Source: Auritidibacter ignavus (GTDB taxonomy: Bacteria; Actinomycetota; Actinomycetes; Actinomycetales; Micrococcaceae). From it: a DNA stretch of 33,575 bases. Under the pieces are notes generated by a model. It searched no databases. It was not told the DNA's origin and saw nothing but the letters and a program-made list of their open reading frames with translations. The stretch lies in NCBI RefSeq assembly GCF_003703835.1, contig NZ_RDQR01000028.1, forward strand, positions 1 through 33,575, written 5' to 3'. This document shows positions 23,401 through 32,543 of this stretch, one piece after another. Made by a program: the position numbers and the translations under genes. Position 1 is the first letter of the stretch, and every line of letters begins with the position of its first letter.

Positions 23401-23466
23401 GGTTCACTCACGGCGTGAGGAAAGGTGAACCGGGTAGTCTAAATCTGGGCGCCACAATGATGGCGC
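23401..23466 (+). promoter_or_regulatory. mfd upstream region: nested dyads and -10
   Basis: GGTTCAC (23401-23407) faces GTGAACC (23425-23431), with CTCAC/GTGAG nested inside (23407-23411/23415-23419). A plausible -10, TAGTCT (23435-23440), follows. Then GCGCCA/TGGCGC (23449-23454/23461-23466) could form a leader hairpin. The ribosome site GAAGGAAG sits 8 nt before the GTG of mfd. Confidence 0.35.
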
Positions 23467-23502
23467 TGAACCCATTTAACCACGCTGAAGGAAGACCATC
23501 CC

Positions 23503-26500
23503 GTGTCCGAGCATTCACCCTTAGCACCGCTGTTGCCCGCGCTGTCTGAAGATCGCGGATTAGCCACAGCGTTATCGAGCTTGGCCGCCCACGACGAGCC
23601 CACCCCAGACCTGGGACTCCACCTGCCTGATGGGGCCCGACCTGCGGCCACCGCGTTGATTTCAGGCGCCGTGAGTGACCTGGCGACTCAACGCAACGGC
23701 GACACCCCAGTGCACCCGGTGGTGCTGGTGATGACCGCTACCCACCGTGAGGCCGAGGAACTACGCTCAGCCGTGACCTCGTGGATGGATGCTGACACTG
23801 TCGGGCTGTTTCCCTCCTGGGAGACCTTGCCTCATGAGCGACTCTCGCCACGTTCGGATACGGTCGGTGAACGGCTGGCGATCTTGCGCCGCCTGGCTCA
23901 CCCACAGGATGCCGGGCAGGCCCCGCTGAAAGTGCTCTTCGCCCCGATCCGTTCGATCCTGCAACCGGTGGTCAAAGGACTCGGCGACTTAACGCCGGTG
24001 GTGATCAACACCGGTGAATTCTACGAGTTTGAGTCCGTGGTCGCTGCGTTGGCTCATGCCGCCTACTCTCGGGTGGATATGGTTACCAAGCGCGGTGAAT
24101 TTGCGGTACGTGGTGGGATCATTGACGTCTTCCCGCCCACCGAAGACCACCCACAACGCATCGAGTTCTTCGGCGATGAAGTCGAGGAAATCCGCTGGTT
24201 CTCGGTGGCAGACCAGCGCTCCTTGGAAGACACCAGTAATGACGGCTCGGCCACCCCCACCAGTGTGTATGCGCCACCGTGCCGAGAACTGTTGCTCACC
24301 GACGCCGTGCGCGAAAAAGCCCGTGCGCTACAAGCCTCCATGCCGCAAGCCGTCGATATGCTGGAACGCATCTCGCAAGGCCAGGCCACCGAGGGCATGG
24401 AATCGCTGGCGCCGTTGGTGACCGAGATGGTTGACTTCCTAGACCTGTTGCCGGCTGGATCGTTGAGCCTGCTGATTGAACCGGAGAAAATTCGAGCCCG
24501 GGCCGAGGACCTGTTGGCCACCAACGAAGAATTCCTGCAGGCGGCCTGGGCGGCTGCTGCCGACGGGGTGGCAGCACCGCTGGATACCTCTCAAACCGAA
24601 CAGTCTCAGTTTGGGGGATTCGCCACGCTAGCGGAGACCCGGGCCAAGGCGCTGGAGAATCATCAGGGCTGGTGGCAATTCGCTGTGTTGGGTGCTGACC
24701 CCGATTTAATCGCTGATGAGCAGAGCTACCGGACCGGATTCCGGCCCTCTGCAGAATTCTCCGGAGACGTGGAGGCCATGCTAGAGCATATGCGCACCCG
24801 GATTTCTCAGGACTTCACTGTCGCGGTGGCCACCGACAGCTCCGGTTCGGCTCGGCGCGTGGCCGAGTTGCTTGTCCAAGCCGGTATGAGCGCCTCGGTG
24901 GTCGAGGAAGTGGCCGCAGAATTGCCCGGCCAAGTTCAGATCACGCCAGCAGCTATTAACGCCGGTTTCGTGGCGGAAGCAGAAAAAATCGCGGTGGTAT
25001 CTGAACGTGACTTATTTGCACGTCGTGCGATTGCCGGATCCGAACGCGGCAAACGTCGTTCCCTCGCCCGGAAAAAGCGCAACGCGGTCGATCCTCTCGA
25101 ACTGCGCGAAGGCGACTACGTTGTTCACGCTCAGCACGGCATTGCCAAATTCATTGAACTACAACGTCGCAAAGTCTCCACAGCACCATCTGGAGTTGCC
25201 GCCCAAGATGGTTATCGGGAATACCTGGTGTTGGAATACGCTCCCTCCAAACGCGGTGCTCCCGGAGATCGGCTGTTTGTGCCCACCGACCAGCTGGACC
25301 AAGTCTCGCAGTACGTGGGAGGAGAGACTCCCAGCTTGTCGAAAATGGGCGGCTCTGACTGGGCTCAGACGAAGTCCAAAGCCCGGCGGGCGACCCGCGA
25401 AATCGCCAATGAGCTGATCCGGCTCTACTCGGCACGCATGGCCTCTCGAGGGTACTCGTTCTCGGCCGATACGCCGTGGCAGAGAGAACTCGAAGAATCC
25501 TTCCCCTTTATCGAAACGCCCGACCAGCTGACTGCAATCGATGAAGTCAAGCACGATATGCAGTCGCAGGTTCCGATGGACCGGCTGATTTCCGGGGATG
25601 TAGGCTTCGGCAAAACCGAGGTCGCCGTTCGCGCAGCGTTCAAGGCGGTTCAAGACGGCAAACAGGTGGCGGTGCTGGTGCCCACCACGCTGTTGGCTCG
25701 CCAACACCATGAAACCTTTACCGAGCGTTTCGCCGGCTTTCCCATCACCGTCCGGCCTCTTTCACGTTTTCAAACCGGCAAACAGGCTAGAGACACCATC
25801 AACGGTGTCGCCGACGGGAGCGTCGATGTGGTGATCGGTACTCACCGGCTGTTGGCCGACCAGGTGCAGTTCAAAGATCTCGGCCTGGTGATTGTCGATG
25901 AGGAACAGCGCTTCGGCGTGGAACACAAGGAACAGCTGAAGAAACTTCGCACCAATGTCGATGTGTTGGCCATGTCGGCGACCCCGATCCCGCGCACCCT
26001 GGAGATGTCGATGACCGGGATTCGGGAAACTTCGACGCTGGCCACCGCCCCGGAGGAACGCCACCCGGTGCTGACCACGGTCGGTCCCTATACCGACCAA
26101 CAGGTGATTGCCGCGATACGGCGGGAGATGATGCGCGAAGGGCAGGTTTTCTATGTCCACAACCGGGTCACCTCGATCAATAAGGTAGCCGCCCACATTC
26201 AGCAGCTGGTGCCCGAAGCCCGTGTCGCGGTGGCTCACGGCAAAATGGCTGAGTCCACCTTGGAAGAGATCATGGTTAAATTCTGGGAGAAAGAGTTCGA
26301 CGTGCTGGTCTCGACCACCATCATTGAAACCGGGCTCGACATTGCCAACGCCAACACGTTGATCATTGAAGATGCCCACCGCTACGGGCTCTCCCAGCTG
26401 CACCAGTTGCGCGGACGCGTGGGACGTGGTCGAGAGCGGGCCTACGCTTATTTCCTCTACGATCCACATAAACCACTGACCGAGACTGCTCTGGAACGAC

Positions 26501-27219
26501 TGCGGGCGGTGGCCACCCATAACGAGTTGGGATCGGGTCTGAAACTGGCCCAGAAAGACCTGGAAATTCGTGGGGCCGGCAATCTGTTGGGTGGGGAACA
26601 GTCCGGCCACATCGCCGGGGTGGGATTCGACCTCTATATCCGCATGGTCGGGGAAGCTGTGGCCGATTTCAAGGGCGAAGACGATCCTTCGCCGGTGGAG
26701 GTCAAGGTCGAGCTACCGGTCAACGCGCACCTGCCGCATGATTATGTCCCCGGCGAACGGCTACGTTTGGAGGCGTATCGAAACCTGGCCCAGGCCCACG
26801 ATGACCAGGCTATCGAGGCGGTGATCGACGAACTCAAGGACCGCTACGGGGACCTACCAGAACCGGCTGAGAACTTGGTCGCGGTGGCTCGATTGCGCAA
26901 TGTCGCGCGTGGACACGGGATCTCCGAGATCATGTCGATGGGCAGGAACATCAAGTTCGGGCCTGTGGAAGAGCTCCCCGAGTCACGTGTGATGCGCCTG
27001 AACAGGATGTATCCAGGTTCGAGTCTCAAACCGGCTTTGAAAGCCGTAATGGTGCCCCGGCCCAAGGACGCTCAGACGGTGGTCGGTAAGGACCTCACCG
27101 ACCAACCACTGTTGCAGTGGGCCAGTGAGCTGGTGCGCAATATCTTCCCTCAGGTGGCCAAGAACTTACCGGAAGAAGGTGGATCATCGCAGGAGTCCGG
27201 TGTGGCTGAGGGTAGTTAG
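23503..27219 (+). CDS. mfd: Transcription-repair coupling factor
   Basis: A 1238-residue DNA translocase that removes RNA polymerase stalled at lesions and recruits UvrA. In order it shows a UvrB-like N-terminal region (LFPSWETLPHERLSP, RGGIIDVFPP), an RNA-polymerase-interacting domain near 540-620 (LREGDYVVHAQHGIAKFIEL), and RecG-like motor motifs. The motor has GDVGFGKTEVA (Walker A), VIVDEEQRFGVEHKEQL (DEEQ), SATPIPRTLEMSM and QLRGRVGRGRERAYAYF, followed by a C-terminal TRCF domain. The GTG start at 23503 has GAAGGAAG 8 nt upstream. The length is normal for actinobacteria. Its end overlaps the convergent acyltransferase by 4 bp. Confidence 0.97.
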   Translation: MSEHSPLAPLLPALSEDRGLATALSSLAAHDEPTPDLGLHLPDGARPAATALISGAVSDLATQRNGDTPVHPVVLVMTATHREAEELRSAVTSWMDADTVGLFPSWETLPHERLSPRSDTVGERLAILRRLAHPQDAGQAPLKVLFAPIRSILQPVVKGLGDLTPVVINTGEFYEFESVVAALAHAAYSRVDMVTKRGEFAVRGGIIDVFPPTEDHPQRIEFFGDEVEEIRWFSVADQRSLEDTSNDGSATPTSVYAPPCRELLLTDAVREKARALQASMPQAVDMLERISQGQATEGMESLAPLVTEMVDFLDLLPAGSLSLLIEPEKIRARAEDLLATNEEFLQAAWAAAADGVAAPLDTSQTEQSQFGGFATLAETRAKALENHQGWWQFAVLGADPDLIADEQSYRTGFRPSAEFSGDVEAMLEHMRTRISQDFTVAVATDSSGSARRVAELLVQAGMSASVVEEVAAELPGQVQITPAAINAGFVAEAEKIAVVSERDLFARRAIAGSERGKRRSLARKKRNAVDPLELREGDYVVHAQHGIAKFIELQRRKVSTAPSGVAAQDGYREYLVLEYAPSKRGAPGDRLFVPTDQLDQVSQYVGGETPSLSKMGGSDWAQTKSKARRATREIANELIRLYSARMASRGYSFSADTPWQRELEESFPFIETPDQLTAIDEVKHDMQSQVPMDRLISGDVGFGKTEVAVRAAFKAVQDGKQVAVLVPTTLLARQHHETFTERFAGFPITVRPLSRFQTGKQARDTINGVADGSVDVVIGTHRLLADQVQFKDLGLVIVDEEQRFGVEHKEQLKKLRTNVDVLAMSATPIPRTLEMSMTGIRETSTLATAPEERHPVLTTVGPYTDQQVIAAIRREMMREGQVFYVHNRVTSINKVAAHIQQLVPEARVAVAHGKMAESTLEEIMVKFWEKEFDVLVSTTIIETGLDIANANTLIIEDAHRYGLSQLHQLRGRVGRGRERAYAYFLYDPHKPLTETALERLRAVATHNELGSGLKLAQKDLEIRGAGNLLGGEQSGHIAGVGFDLYIRMVGEAVADFKGEDDPSPVEVKVELPVNAHLPHDYVPGERLRLEAYRNLAQAHDDQAIEAVIDELKDRYGDLPEPAENLVAVARLRNVARGHGISEIMSMGRNIKFGPVEELPESRVMRLNRMYPGSSLKPALKAVMVPRPKDAQTVVGKDLTDQPLLQWASELVRNIFPQVAKNLPEEGGSSQESGVAEGS

Positions 27220-28328
27220 TGTTGGTACTCGCCAGGCTGGAGGATGCGACGCCAGAAAGGTTTCATCGGAACCCCAGCTAAGGGGCGGGACAGTGGTGAA
27301 TAGATGATCAGCAAGCCGAGTGCCCAGCTGGTAAGTACGGTGAGGATAAAGCGCTGATGCAGGTTATCGACACCCAGCCGGGCGAACTCCATGATCAGCC
27401 AGCCATGGGCCAGCACCACCACGGTCCCGGTTCGGACTAGTTGCTGTATCACCGGGCGGGCGGGTTGGACCAGAACGTTGACCCAGGTGCCGAAGATCAT
27501 CACCATGCCACAGACCATCAGCACCCCGACCACCGGGGTCACCAGGAACAGACCGAATCCAGCGAATTTGATGTTGTGCGGTGGCACGCCCATCAGCACC
27601 GCGGCCATGCCGATCAGCACGAGGCCAAGACCGAGGAAACCCAGCGTGGTGGAGTCGAAGGGCGTGGTCGTTGATTTGGCTTTGATCCCCGGAAAATCGC
27701 TGAGTCGCGGCAGGATGTGATAGCGGAAGGCTTCACCGCACAGGATGTAGAACATACACGGTATAGCGAGTCCGATGCCCAAGGGCAAGATCACGCCCAA
27801 CTGGTAGTCCTCGGGCAAGACCGCAGCGGCGACAAAGCCCAGGATGGCCACCGTCCAGGCCACCCAGGTGGGGAATCGTTCGAGGAACCGACGGATAAGT
27901 ACGGCAAAAAAGAGCACCGAGATAAACCAGAAGGCCCACCACGGCGGGTCTTGCTGCGACCCGCCATACCAGCCGTAGAAGAGTGCTTCGAGGAATTCTT
28001 CCCAGGTGTCGTTGAACAGCCATGCCACGACCGACATCAGCACCGCCCAGATCAAATAGGGCACGCCCAGAGTGAGCCACCGGTTTTTCAGTTCGGTGGT
28101 GAAGGGCCGGCCGGGGGTGAAGAAGAAACCGGACAGGAAGAAGAACAGCGGCATCCGCCAGATTTCCAGATAACTTTTGAAGGTGAAAGCATCCCCGTAG
28201 ATGTGTCCGACGACCACCGCGACGATCGAGACGATTCTTAACAGGTCGATCCCCACATTGCGACCGATGGTCCCGGTGAGATGGCGCCGAGTGGCGACGT
28301 CACCGGCGGGGTAGGTGGGAGTGGCCAT
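27216..28328 (-). CDS. AT3-family membrane acyltransferase (OafA-like), copy 1
   Basis: A 370-residue integral membrane protein with about 10 hydrophobic segments. It shows the AT3 R-x10-H motif in TM1 (RIVSIVAVVVGH) followed by YGDAF, and WRMPLFFFLSGFFFTPG. Family members move acetyl or other acyl groups from the cytoplasm to extracytoplasmic sugars (LPS, peptidoglycan, exopolysaccharide, antibiotics). There is no SGNH domain. The start at 28328 lacks a strong ribosome site. It is the second of two tandem paralogues and probably arose by duplication, since both share the WRMPLFF-SG and GWYGG motifs. The acceptor is unknown. Confidence 0.88.
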   Translation of the reverse strand: MATPTYPAGDVATRRHLTGTIGRNVGIDLLRIVSIVAVVVGHIYGDAFTFKSYLEIWRMPLFFFLSGFFFTPGRPFTTELKNRWLTLGVPYLIWAVLMSVVAWLFNDTWEEFLEALFYGWYGGSQQDPPWWAFWFISVLFFAVLIRRFLERFPTWVAWTVAILGFVAAAVLPEDYQLGVILPLGIGLAIPCMFYILCGEAFRYHILPRLSDFPGIKAKSTTTPFDSTTLGFLGLGLVLIGMAAVLMGVPPHNIKFAGFGLFLVTPVVGVLMVCGMVMIFGTWVNVLVQPARPVIQQLVRTGTVVVLAHGWLIMEFARLGVDNLHQRFILTVLTSWALGLLIIYSPLSRPLAGVPMKPFWRRILQPGEYQH

Positions 28329-28403
28329 GGTGCGCTGAAGGGGCTTCTCTTCTCGGTCGTGGAACAGCTGTTGGCTGATCGGCTGGCTGGTGTCCGTCCC
28401 AGT

Positions 28404-29486
28404 CTAGCTAACCGAAGACCTCGGTGACGAGGTCTTCGGTGTGCGCATTCCGGTCAACAGACGGGCCCACCAGTAGCGGGGTGCCAGGCGGCACAGCAGA
28501 GTTCCGACAGCGAAACAGATCACCACAGTCAGCAGGAAACGCAGGTGGAGGTTGCCCAGGTCCCAGCGGTCTAGTTGCAACAGCACGATCCCGTGCAGGA
28601 GCACGACAACGGTTCCGGCACGGGCGAGCTGATATACCCAGTGGCGCATGGGCGGTATAGCTCGGATGAGACGGTCTCCCCAGGTGGCGCTGAGCAAGAT
28701 GAAACCGGCAGAGATGGTGATCCCGGTAAGCGGGGTGACCAGAAACAAACCGAAGTCTGAGGACTGGATGGAATGGGTGGGAACCCCCAGGGCGGTGGCG
28801 ATGAAGCCGGCGACGACCAGGTCCGACCCGATCAGCGCATAGGGCGTACTTGGGCGCTCAGTGCCGATGGTTGCTTGCAAGCGGGTGTGCACCAGCATGT
28901 GCAAGGCACGTCCGCAGAGGATGTAGAACAAGACCGGCAAACACAATCCCACCGAGAATGGGGTACGCGCTAGGAGCTCGTCGTCGAGAATGTCAGACAG
29001 CACGAGTCCGCTCAGTGCCACGGCCCAGGGAACCCAGGCTGGGAGATGTTGCAGGCACCGGTAGAGCAGCACGGTGGCGGTCAACACCGACAGAAACCAG
29101 AATGCCATCCAGATAATGGTCTGGTCGACTCCGCCATACCAGCCCATGATGAGTAGCTCCGTGAGATGTTTGGGGTCGTGATACCACCAGATCACGGTCA
29201 CCACCGAGCAGATGACTGACCACCAAAAATAGGGGACGAGAAGAGTGGTGAATCGTGTATTTGTTTCCGCGCGCAGTGACTTTCCCGGGGTCAAGAAATA
29301 TCCGGAGAGCACGAAGAACAGCGGCATGCGCCACATCGACAAAAACTCGCGGTGCTCTATGGTAGCACCATAGGTGTGGCCGAAGATTACCGCGATCAGG
29401 CACAGCACTCTCAGAGCATCGACGCCGACGATCCGCGGTCGCTTCACAGTCGCGGTGTTGGTGTTCGGGGGTGCTGTTGTCATCAT
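28404..29486 (-). CDS. AT3-family membrane acyltransferase (OafA-like), copy 2
   Basis: A 360-residue paralogue of the neighbouring gene, with R-x10-H in TM1 (RVLCLIAVIFGH), WRMPLFFVLSGYFLTPG, MGWYGG and about 10 membrane segments. I place the start at ATG 29486. A longer frame from 29552 would read through the strong hairpin at 29519-29542, a likely terminator of the gene before it. The protein starts with a Pro/Thr/Asn-rich cytoplasmic tail. Its last ten residues are encoded by a perfect 13-bp hairpin. It lies 75 bp upstream of copy 1 on the same strand. Confidence 0.87.
   Translation of the reverse strand: MMTTAPPNTNTATVKRPRIVGVDALRVLCLIAVIFGHTYGATIEHREFLSMWRMPLFFVLSGYFLTPGKSLRAETNTRFTTLLVPYFWWSVICSVVTVIWWYHDPKHLTELLIMGWYGGVDQTIIWMAFWFLSVLTATVLLYRCLQHLPAWVPWAVALSGLVLSDILDDELLARTPFSVGLCLPVLFYILCGRALHMLVHTRLQATIGTERPSTPYALIGSDLVVAGFIATALGVPTHSIQSSDFGLFLVTPLTGITISAGFILLSATWGDRLIRAIPPMRHWVYQLARAGTVVVLLHGIVLLQLDRWDLGNLHLRFLLTVVICFAVGTLLCRLAPRYWWARLLTGMRTPKTSSPRSSVS
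28411..28440 (-). terminator. 13-bp perfect hairpin at the end of acyltransferase copy 2
   Basis: ACCGAAGACCTCG (28411-28423), loop GTGA, CGAGGTCTTCGGT (28428-28440). The stem lies within the last codons and ends 5 bp before the stop. No U-run follows on the minus strand, so it would be a U-less terminator or a stability element. Confidence 0.55.
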
Positions 29487-29518
29487 GGTGGGGGTCAGAC
29501 GGCGGTGGGTAAACAATA

Positions 29519-29542
29519 GCCCGGGCCGTTGTGGGCCCGGGC
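29519..29542 (-). terminator. Terminator-like hairpin after the small membrane protein gene
   Basis: Arms 29519-29527 and 29534-29542 (GCCCGGGCC and GGCCCGGGC) pair perfectly over 9 GC-only base pairs around a 6-nt loop. Read on the minus strand the stem is followed by TATTGTTT, a short T-rich stretch. It sits 50 bp past the stop of the 96-residue gene. Confidence 0.7.
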
Positions 29543-29591
29543 ATGCAGTCATTGAAAACGAAGGTCGCCACCGTCGGAACGGTGCGCGTGG

Positions 29592-29882
29592 TTAGTACTG
29601 CTCGGGGTCGTGACGAAGGTTCTTGGGATCGTGAATGTGATCGTGATCAACCGTATCGGAGCGACCGACAATGGCCTTGGGGATCAGGAAGGTGATCACC
29701 ATCAGCACCAGCGCGGTGATGCCCGGGAGCCACACAGCGTTGACGTAGTCGGTGCTGTGCTCCCAGAAACTCAGGGCGAACATGGTTCCCAGCAGGAGTA
29801 CGAACACCACGGCGAACAGGATAATATTGCCGGTGCCGAATCCGCGACCAGAGTGGTCGGTTGGTTTGCCGTTACGAATCAC
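29592..29882 (-). CDS. Small two-TM membrane protein, function unknown
   Basis: A 96-residue protein not matched to any family I know. There are two hydrophobic segments (about residues 18-40, ILFAVVFVLLLGTMFALSF, and 49-68, VWLPGITALVLMVITFLIP). The short charged C-terminal tail is rich in His and Asp (DHDHIHDPKNLRHD). GTG 29882 follows GAGGT by 7 nt. Hairpins flank it on both sides, so it is probably monocistronic. The His/Asp tail might bind metal, but this is only a compositional remark. Confidence 0.75.
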   Translation of the reverse strand: MIRNGKPTDHSGRGFGTGNIILFAVVFVLLLGTMFALSFWEHSTDYVNAVWLPGITALVLMVITFLIPKAIVGRSDTVDHDHIHDPKNLRHDPEQY

Positions 29883-29903
29883 GGGTCTACCTCATCTTTC
29901 ACA

Positions 29904-29923
29904 GCTACAGAAGCCTCTGTAGC
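29904..29923 (-). terminator. Hairpin after deoC
   Basis: GCTACAGA (29904-29911), AGCC loop, TCTGTAGC (29916-29923) is a perfect 8-bp stem between the stop of deoC and the start of the next gene. The U-run is absent. It probably ends the nucleoside-catabolism operon. Confidence 0.5.
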
Positions 29924-29949
29924 CAAGCGTGGGTGCGAGTCGAATATGC

Positions 29950-30690
29950 TTAGTTACGTTCTAGGATAGCAAGAGTTGCGGAACAGCCCAGCCTGTTAGC
30001 CCCTGCATGAAGCATCTGAAGGGCAGATTGCCGGGTTTTAATGCCACCGGAGGCCTTCACCCCCAGCCGGTCGGAGACTGCCTGCCGCATCACGGTGACA
30101 GCTTGGCGGGTGGCTGGACCGTAGCCGAATCCGGTGGAGGTTTTGACAAAATCGGCGTGGGCTTCCTCGACGGCCTGGCAGGCCCGGGTGAGCAGGTTGG
30201 TGGAGAGGTTGCCGTCGGGGCCGGTCAGCGCCCCGATTTCGACAATGACTTTCACCAGCGCAGAATCGTTGATGGACTTGGTGGCCTCGACCACCTGGGC
30301 AATATCGGCGATGACGGTGTGATCGTCCCCGGCATGCAACGCGCCCAGATTGATGACCATATCGATCTCTGTGGCCCCGGCAGCGACAGCTTGTTGAGCT
30401 TCGGTGGCTTTCGCCCAGGTCGTGGTGGCGCCCAAGGGAAACCCGACCACGCTACACACCGCGACCGGTGAGTCCTCGAGCTGGGTCACCGCGGTCGGGA
30501 CCCAGAATGGATTCACGCACACCGAGGCGGTGCGGTGGGCGGCAGCCTGGTCACACAGGGCGGCAATGTGTTCGGCGGTGGCGGTGGCCGTCAACAACGT
30601 ATGATCGATCAACCCCGCCAACTCGGCGGTGGAGAGGGTGTCAATCTGTTCGGTGGTCAGGGCGGCGGTGGGGGATTCAACAACAGTCAT
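29950..30690 (-). CDS. deoC: Deoxyribose-phosphate aldolase
   Basis: Splits 2-deoxyribose-5-phosphate into glyceraldehyde-3-phosphate and acetaldehyde, the last step of deoxynucleoside use. The 246-residue class I aldolase has the Schiff-base Lys183 in DFVKTSTGFG, the helper Lys212 in VKASGGIKT, and Asp110 in EIDMVINLG. It also has the family motifs SVCVNPFWV and VVGFPLGATT. It starts 11 bp downstream of the phosphomutase gene on the same strand and is the last gene of the three-gene operon. Confidence 0.95.
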   Translation of the reverse strand: MTVVESPTAALTTEQIDTLSTAELAGLIDHTLLTATATAEHIAALCDQAAAHRTASVCVNPFWVPTAVTQLEDSPVAVCSVVGFPLGATTTWAKATEAQQAVAAGATEIDMVINLGALHAGDDHTVIADIAQVVEATKSINDSALVKVIVEIGALTGPDGNLSTNLLTRACQAVEEAHADFVKTSTGFGYGPATRQAVTVMRQAVSDRLGVKASGGIKTRQSALQMLHAGANRLGCSATLAILERN

Positions 30691-30701
30691 CGTTTGGGTG
30701 C

Positions 30702-32543
30702 TTACCGTTCGGGGTTTAGGGGTTGGGTCAAAAACGTTTCGGCATCCGCTTCAAGCCGTGCTAACAGGTCCGCAAGCCGTGAGGCGGCAGCGGTCTTGTC
30801 GGGGGTCTCGGTGGGCCGTTGTGGTGGCAGGTGAACTTCCAGATAGCACTTCAGCTTCGGTTCGGTCCCGGAGGGACGGACCTGGACCGACAGGTGTGCA
30901 GCCGGAACCTCGGGGTGGGCGGGGTCGGCTTCGGCGCTGAGAGACACCAACTCGGTGGGGTGTAATCCTTGGGCGGAGGCGGTGGCCGGATCGGCGTAGT
31001 CAACCAGCGTGGTGGGGCCGATACCGGCTAAGGAGGCTGGTGGGTGCTGGCGCAGGTGCGCCATGATCTGAGGGATCACGCTGAGATCATCCAGCCGCAA
31101 CGACAGCTGGCTACTGAGCCCGGACCCCACGAGGGCCTGCAACTGCTCACGATACTCCCACAGGCTCGATCCTTGGGATTTCAGTGCCGCGGCTAGTTCG
31201 CAGATTAACAGTCCGGCGCTGAGTCCGTCTTTATCGCGGACCACCTCGGGGGCAACACAGTAGCCCAGGGCTTCTTCGAAACCGAATTTCAGATGGGGCA
31301 CGCGCGAGATCCATTTGAAACCGGTCAGTGTTGGAATGCATTCAGCCCCCGGGTAGTGGCCGGCCAGCCGGGCTAACGCGGGGCTGGAGACCACCGAGCG
31401 GGCCAGCACCTGCGGGTTGGTGGTTGTCGCGTGGGAGCCTGAGCGAGCTAAGAACAACGACCCGAGGATTAAACCGAGATCATTGCCGGAGAGTCGTTGC
31501 CAAGTGCCGTTCGGGGAACTGGGGCTCGGGATGGCAACGGCCAGTCGGTCCGCGTCGGGATCGTGGGCGATGATCAGATCGGTCTCCGGTTCCCGATTGG
31601 CGGTGCTCAGCGCCAGATCCAGAACACCGTGTTCTTCCGGATTGGGGAAGACCACCGTGGGGAAGTCGGGGTCGGGATCGATCTGTTCGGCTACTGGCCG
31701 GAGTGGCCCGTACCCGAAACGGCGCATCATCTCCGGGAACACCACCCCGCCCACTCCGTGCATCGGCGTATACACCACCCGCAGTGACGCCCGAGCCCCG
31801 ATGGCCTGGTCTGCGGTGAATTCCGTGAGTGGAGACCGCGGTTGCAACGAGTCGGCGAGCGCGAGCCGGTAGCGTTCGGCCACCTCGTCGACGTCCAGAG
31901 ACTCCACGCCAGCGGCTTGCATGACCGGGATCTGGTCGGCAGTGTGCCAGTGGTTGATGCGCTCGGCGATCTCGGTATCGATTGGGGCAATGATCTGGGC
32001 TCCGGTGCCCCATTGGTCACTGAGCCGTCCGCCGAGGTAGACCTTATAGCCGTTATCGGTGGCCGGGTTGTGGCTGGCGGTGACCATAATGCCCACATCG
32101 GCGGCGAGCTCCCGGACGGCGAAGGCGAGCAGCGGGGTGGGACACCACGTTCTGAAAAGGTAGGTTTGGCACCCAGCGGCTTGGAACACGGCTGCAGAAT
32201 CTTCGGCAAAGCTCAACGAGCCGTAGCGGGCGTCGAAACCGATCACCACCCGCGGCGGGCGAGAGTCCTCCGTCAGCCGGGACTGTGCCCAATCGCTGAT
32301 GCCGGCTGCGCTACGCCGGACGACGACACGGTTCATACGGTTCAGACCCGGACCTTCGGCAGCCCGCAGACCAGCGGTGCCGAAACGAAGGGGCCCGGCA
32401 AAACGGTCGGCCAGGGTGGCATAGTCGTGGCGGTTGAGTTCTTCGTGCAGGATCTCGTGGTGTCGCGGGTCGGGGTCGATCTGGCACCAATCCTCGACCA
32501 GGCGAACGAGTTGGTCGGGGTCAACGGGGTTATGTGTGGTCAT
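30702..32543 (-). CDS. Phosphohexo/pentomutase (PmmB/PGM2-like)
   Basis: A 613-residue alpha-D-phosphohexomutase family enzyme. Ser157 in TASHNP is the phosphoserine. DPDADRLAV binds Mg, FEEALGYC recognises the sugar, and RPSGTEPKLKCYLEV binds phosphate. It is longer than classical PMM/PGM and close to the PGM2/PmmB group, which includes phosphopentomutases. Lying between a nucleoside phosphorylase and deoC, it most likely isomerises (deoxy)ribose-1-phosphate to the 5-phosphate, doing the work of DeoB, which is absent here (inference). Its ATG overlaps the phosphorylase stop (ATGA). Confidence 0.9.
   Translation of the reverse strand: MTTHNPVDPDQLVRLVEDWCQIDPDPRHHEILHEELNRHDYATLADRFAGPLRFGTAGLRAAEGPGLNRMNRVVVRRSAAGISDWAQSRLTEDSRPPRVVIGFDARYGSLSFAEDSAAVFQAAGCQTYLFRTWCPTPLLAFAVRELAADVGIMVTASHNPATDNGYKVYLGGRLSDQWGTGAQIIAPIDTEIAERINHWHTADQIPVMQAAGVESLDVDEVAERYRLALADSLQPRSPLTEFTADQAIGARASLRVVYTPMHGVGGVVFPEMMRRFGYGPLRPVAEQIDPDPDFPTVVFPNPEEHGVLDLALSTANREPETDLIIAHDPDADRLAVAIPSPSSPNGTWQRLSGNDLGLILGSLFLARSGSHATTTNPQVLARSVVSSPALARLAGHYPGAECIPTLTGFKWISRVPHLKFGFEEALGYCVAPEVVRDKDGLSAGLLICELAAALKSQGSSLWEYREQLQALVGSGLSSQLSLRLDDLSVIPQIMAHLRQHPPASLAGIGPTTLVDYADPATASAQGLHPTELVSLSAEADPAHPEVPAAHLSVQVRPSGTEPKLKCYLEVHLPPQRPTETPDKTAAASRLADLLARLEADAETFLTQPLNPER

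Noticed and set aside
25762-26610. Open frame of 282 codons antisense to mfd
   Set aside because: It lies wholly opposite the motor domain of Mfd and shows no family features.
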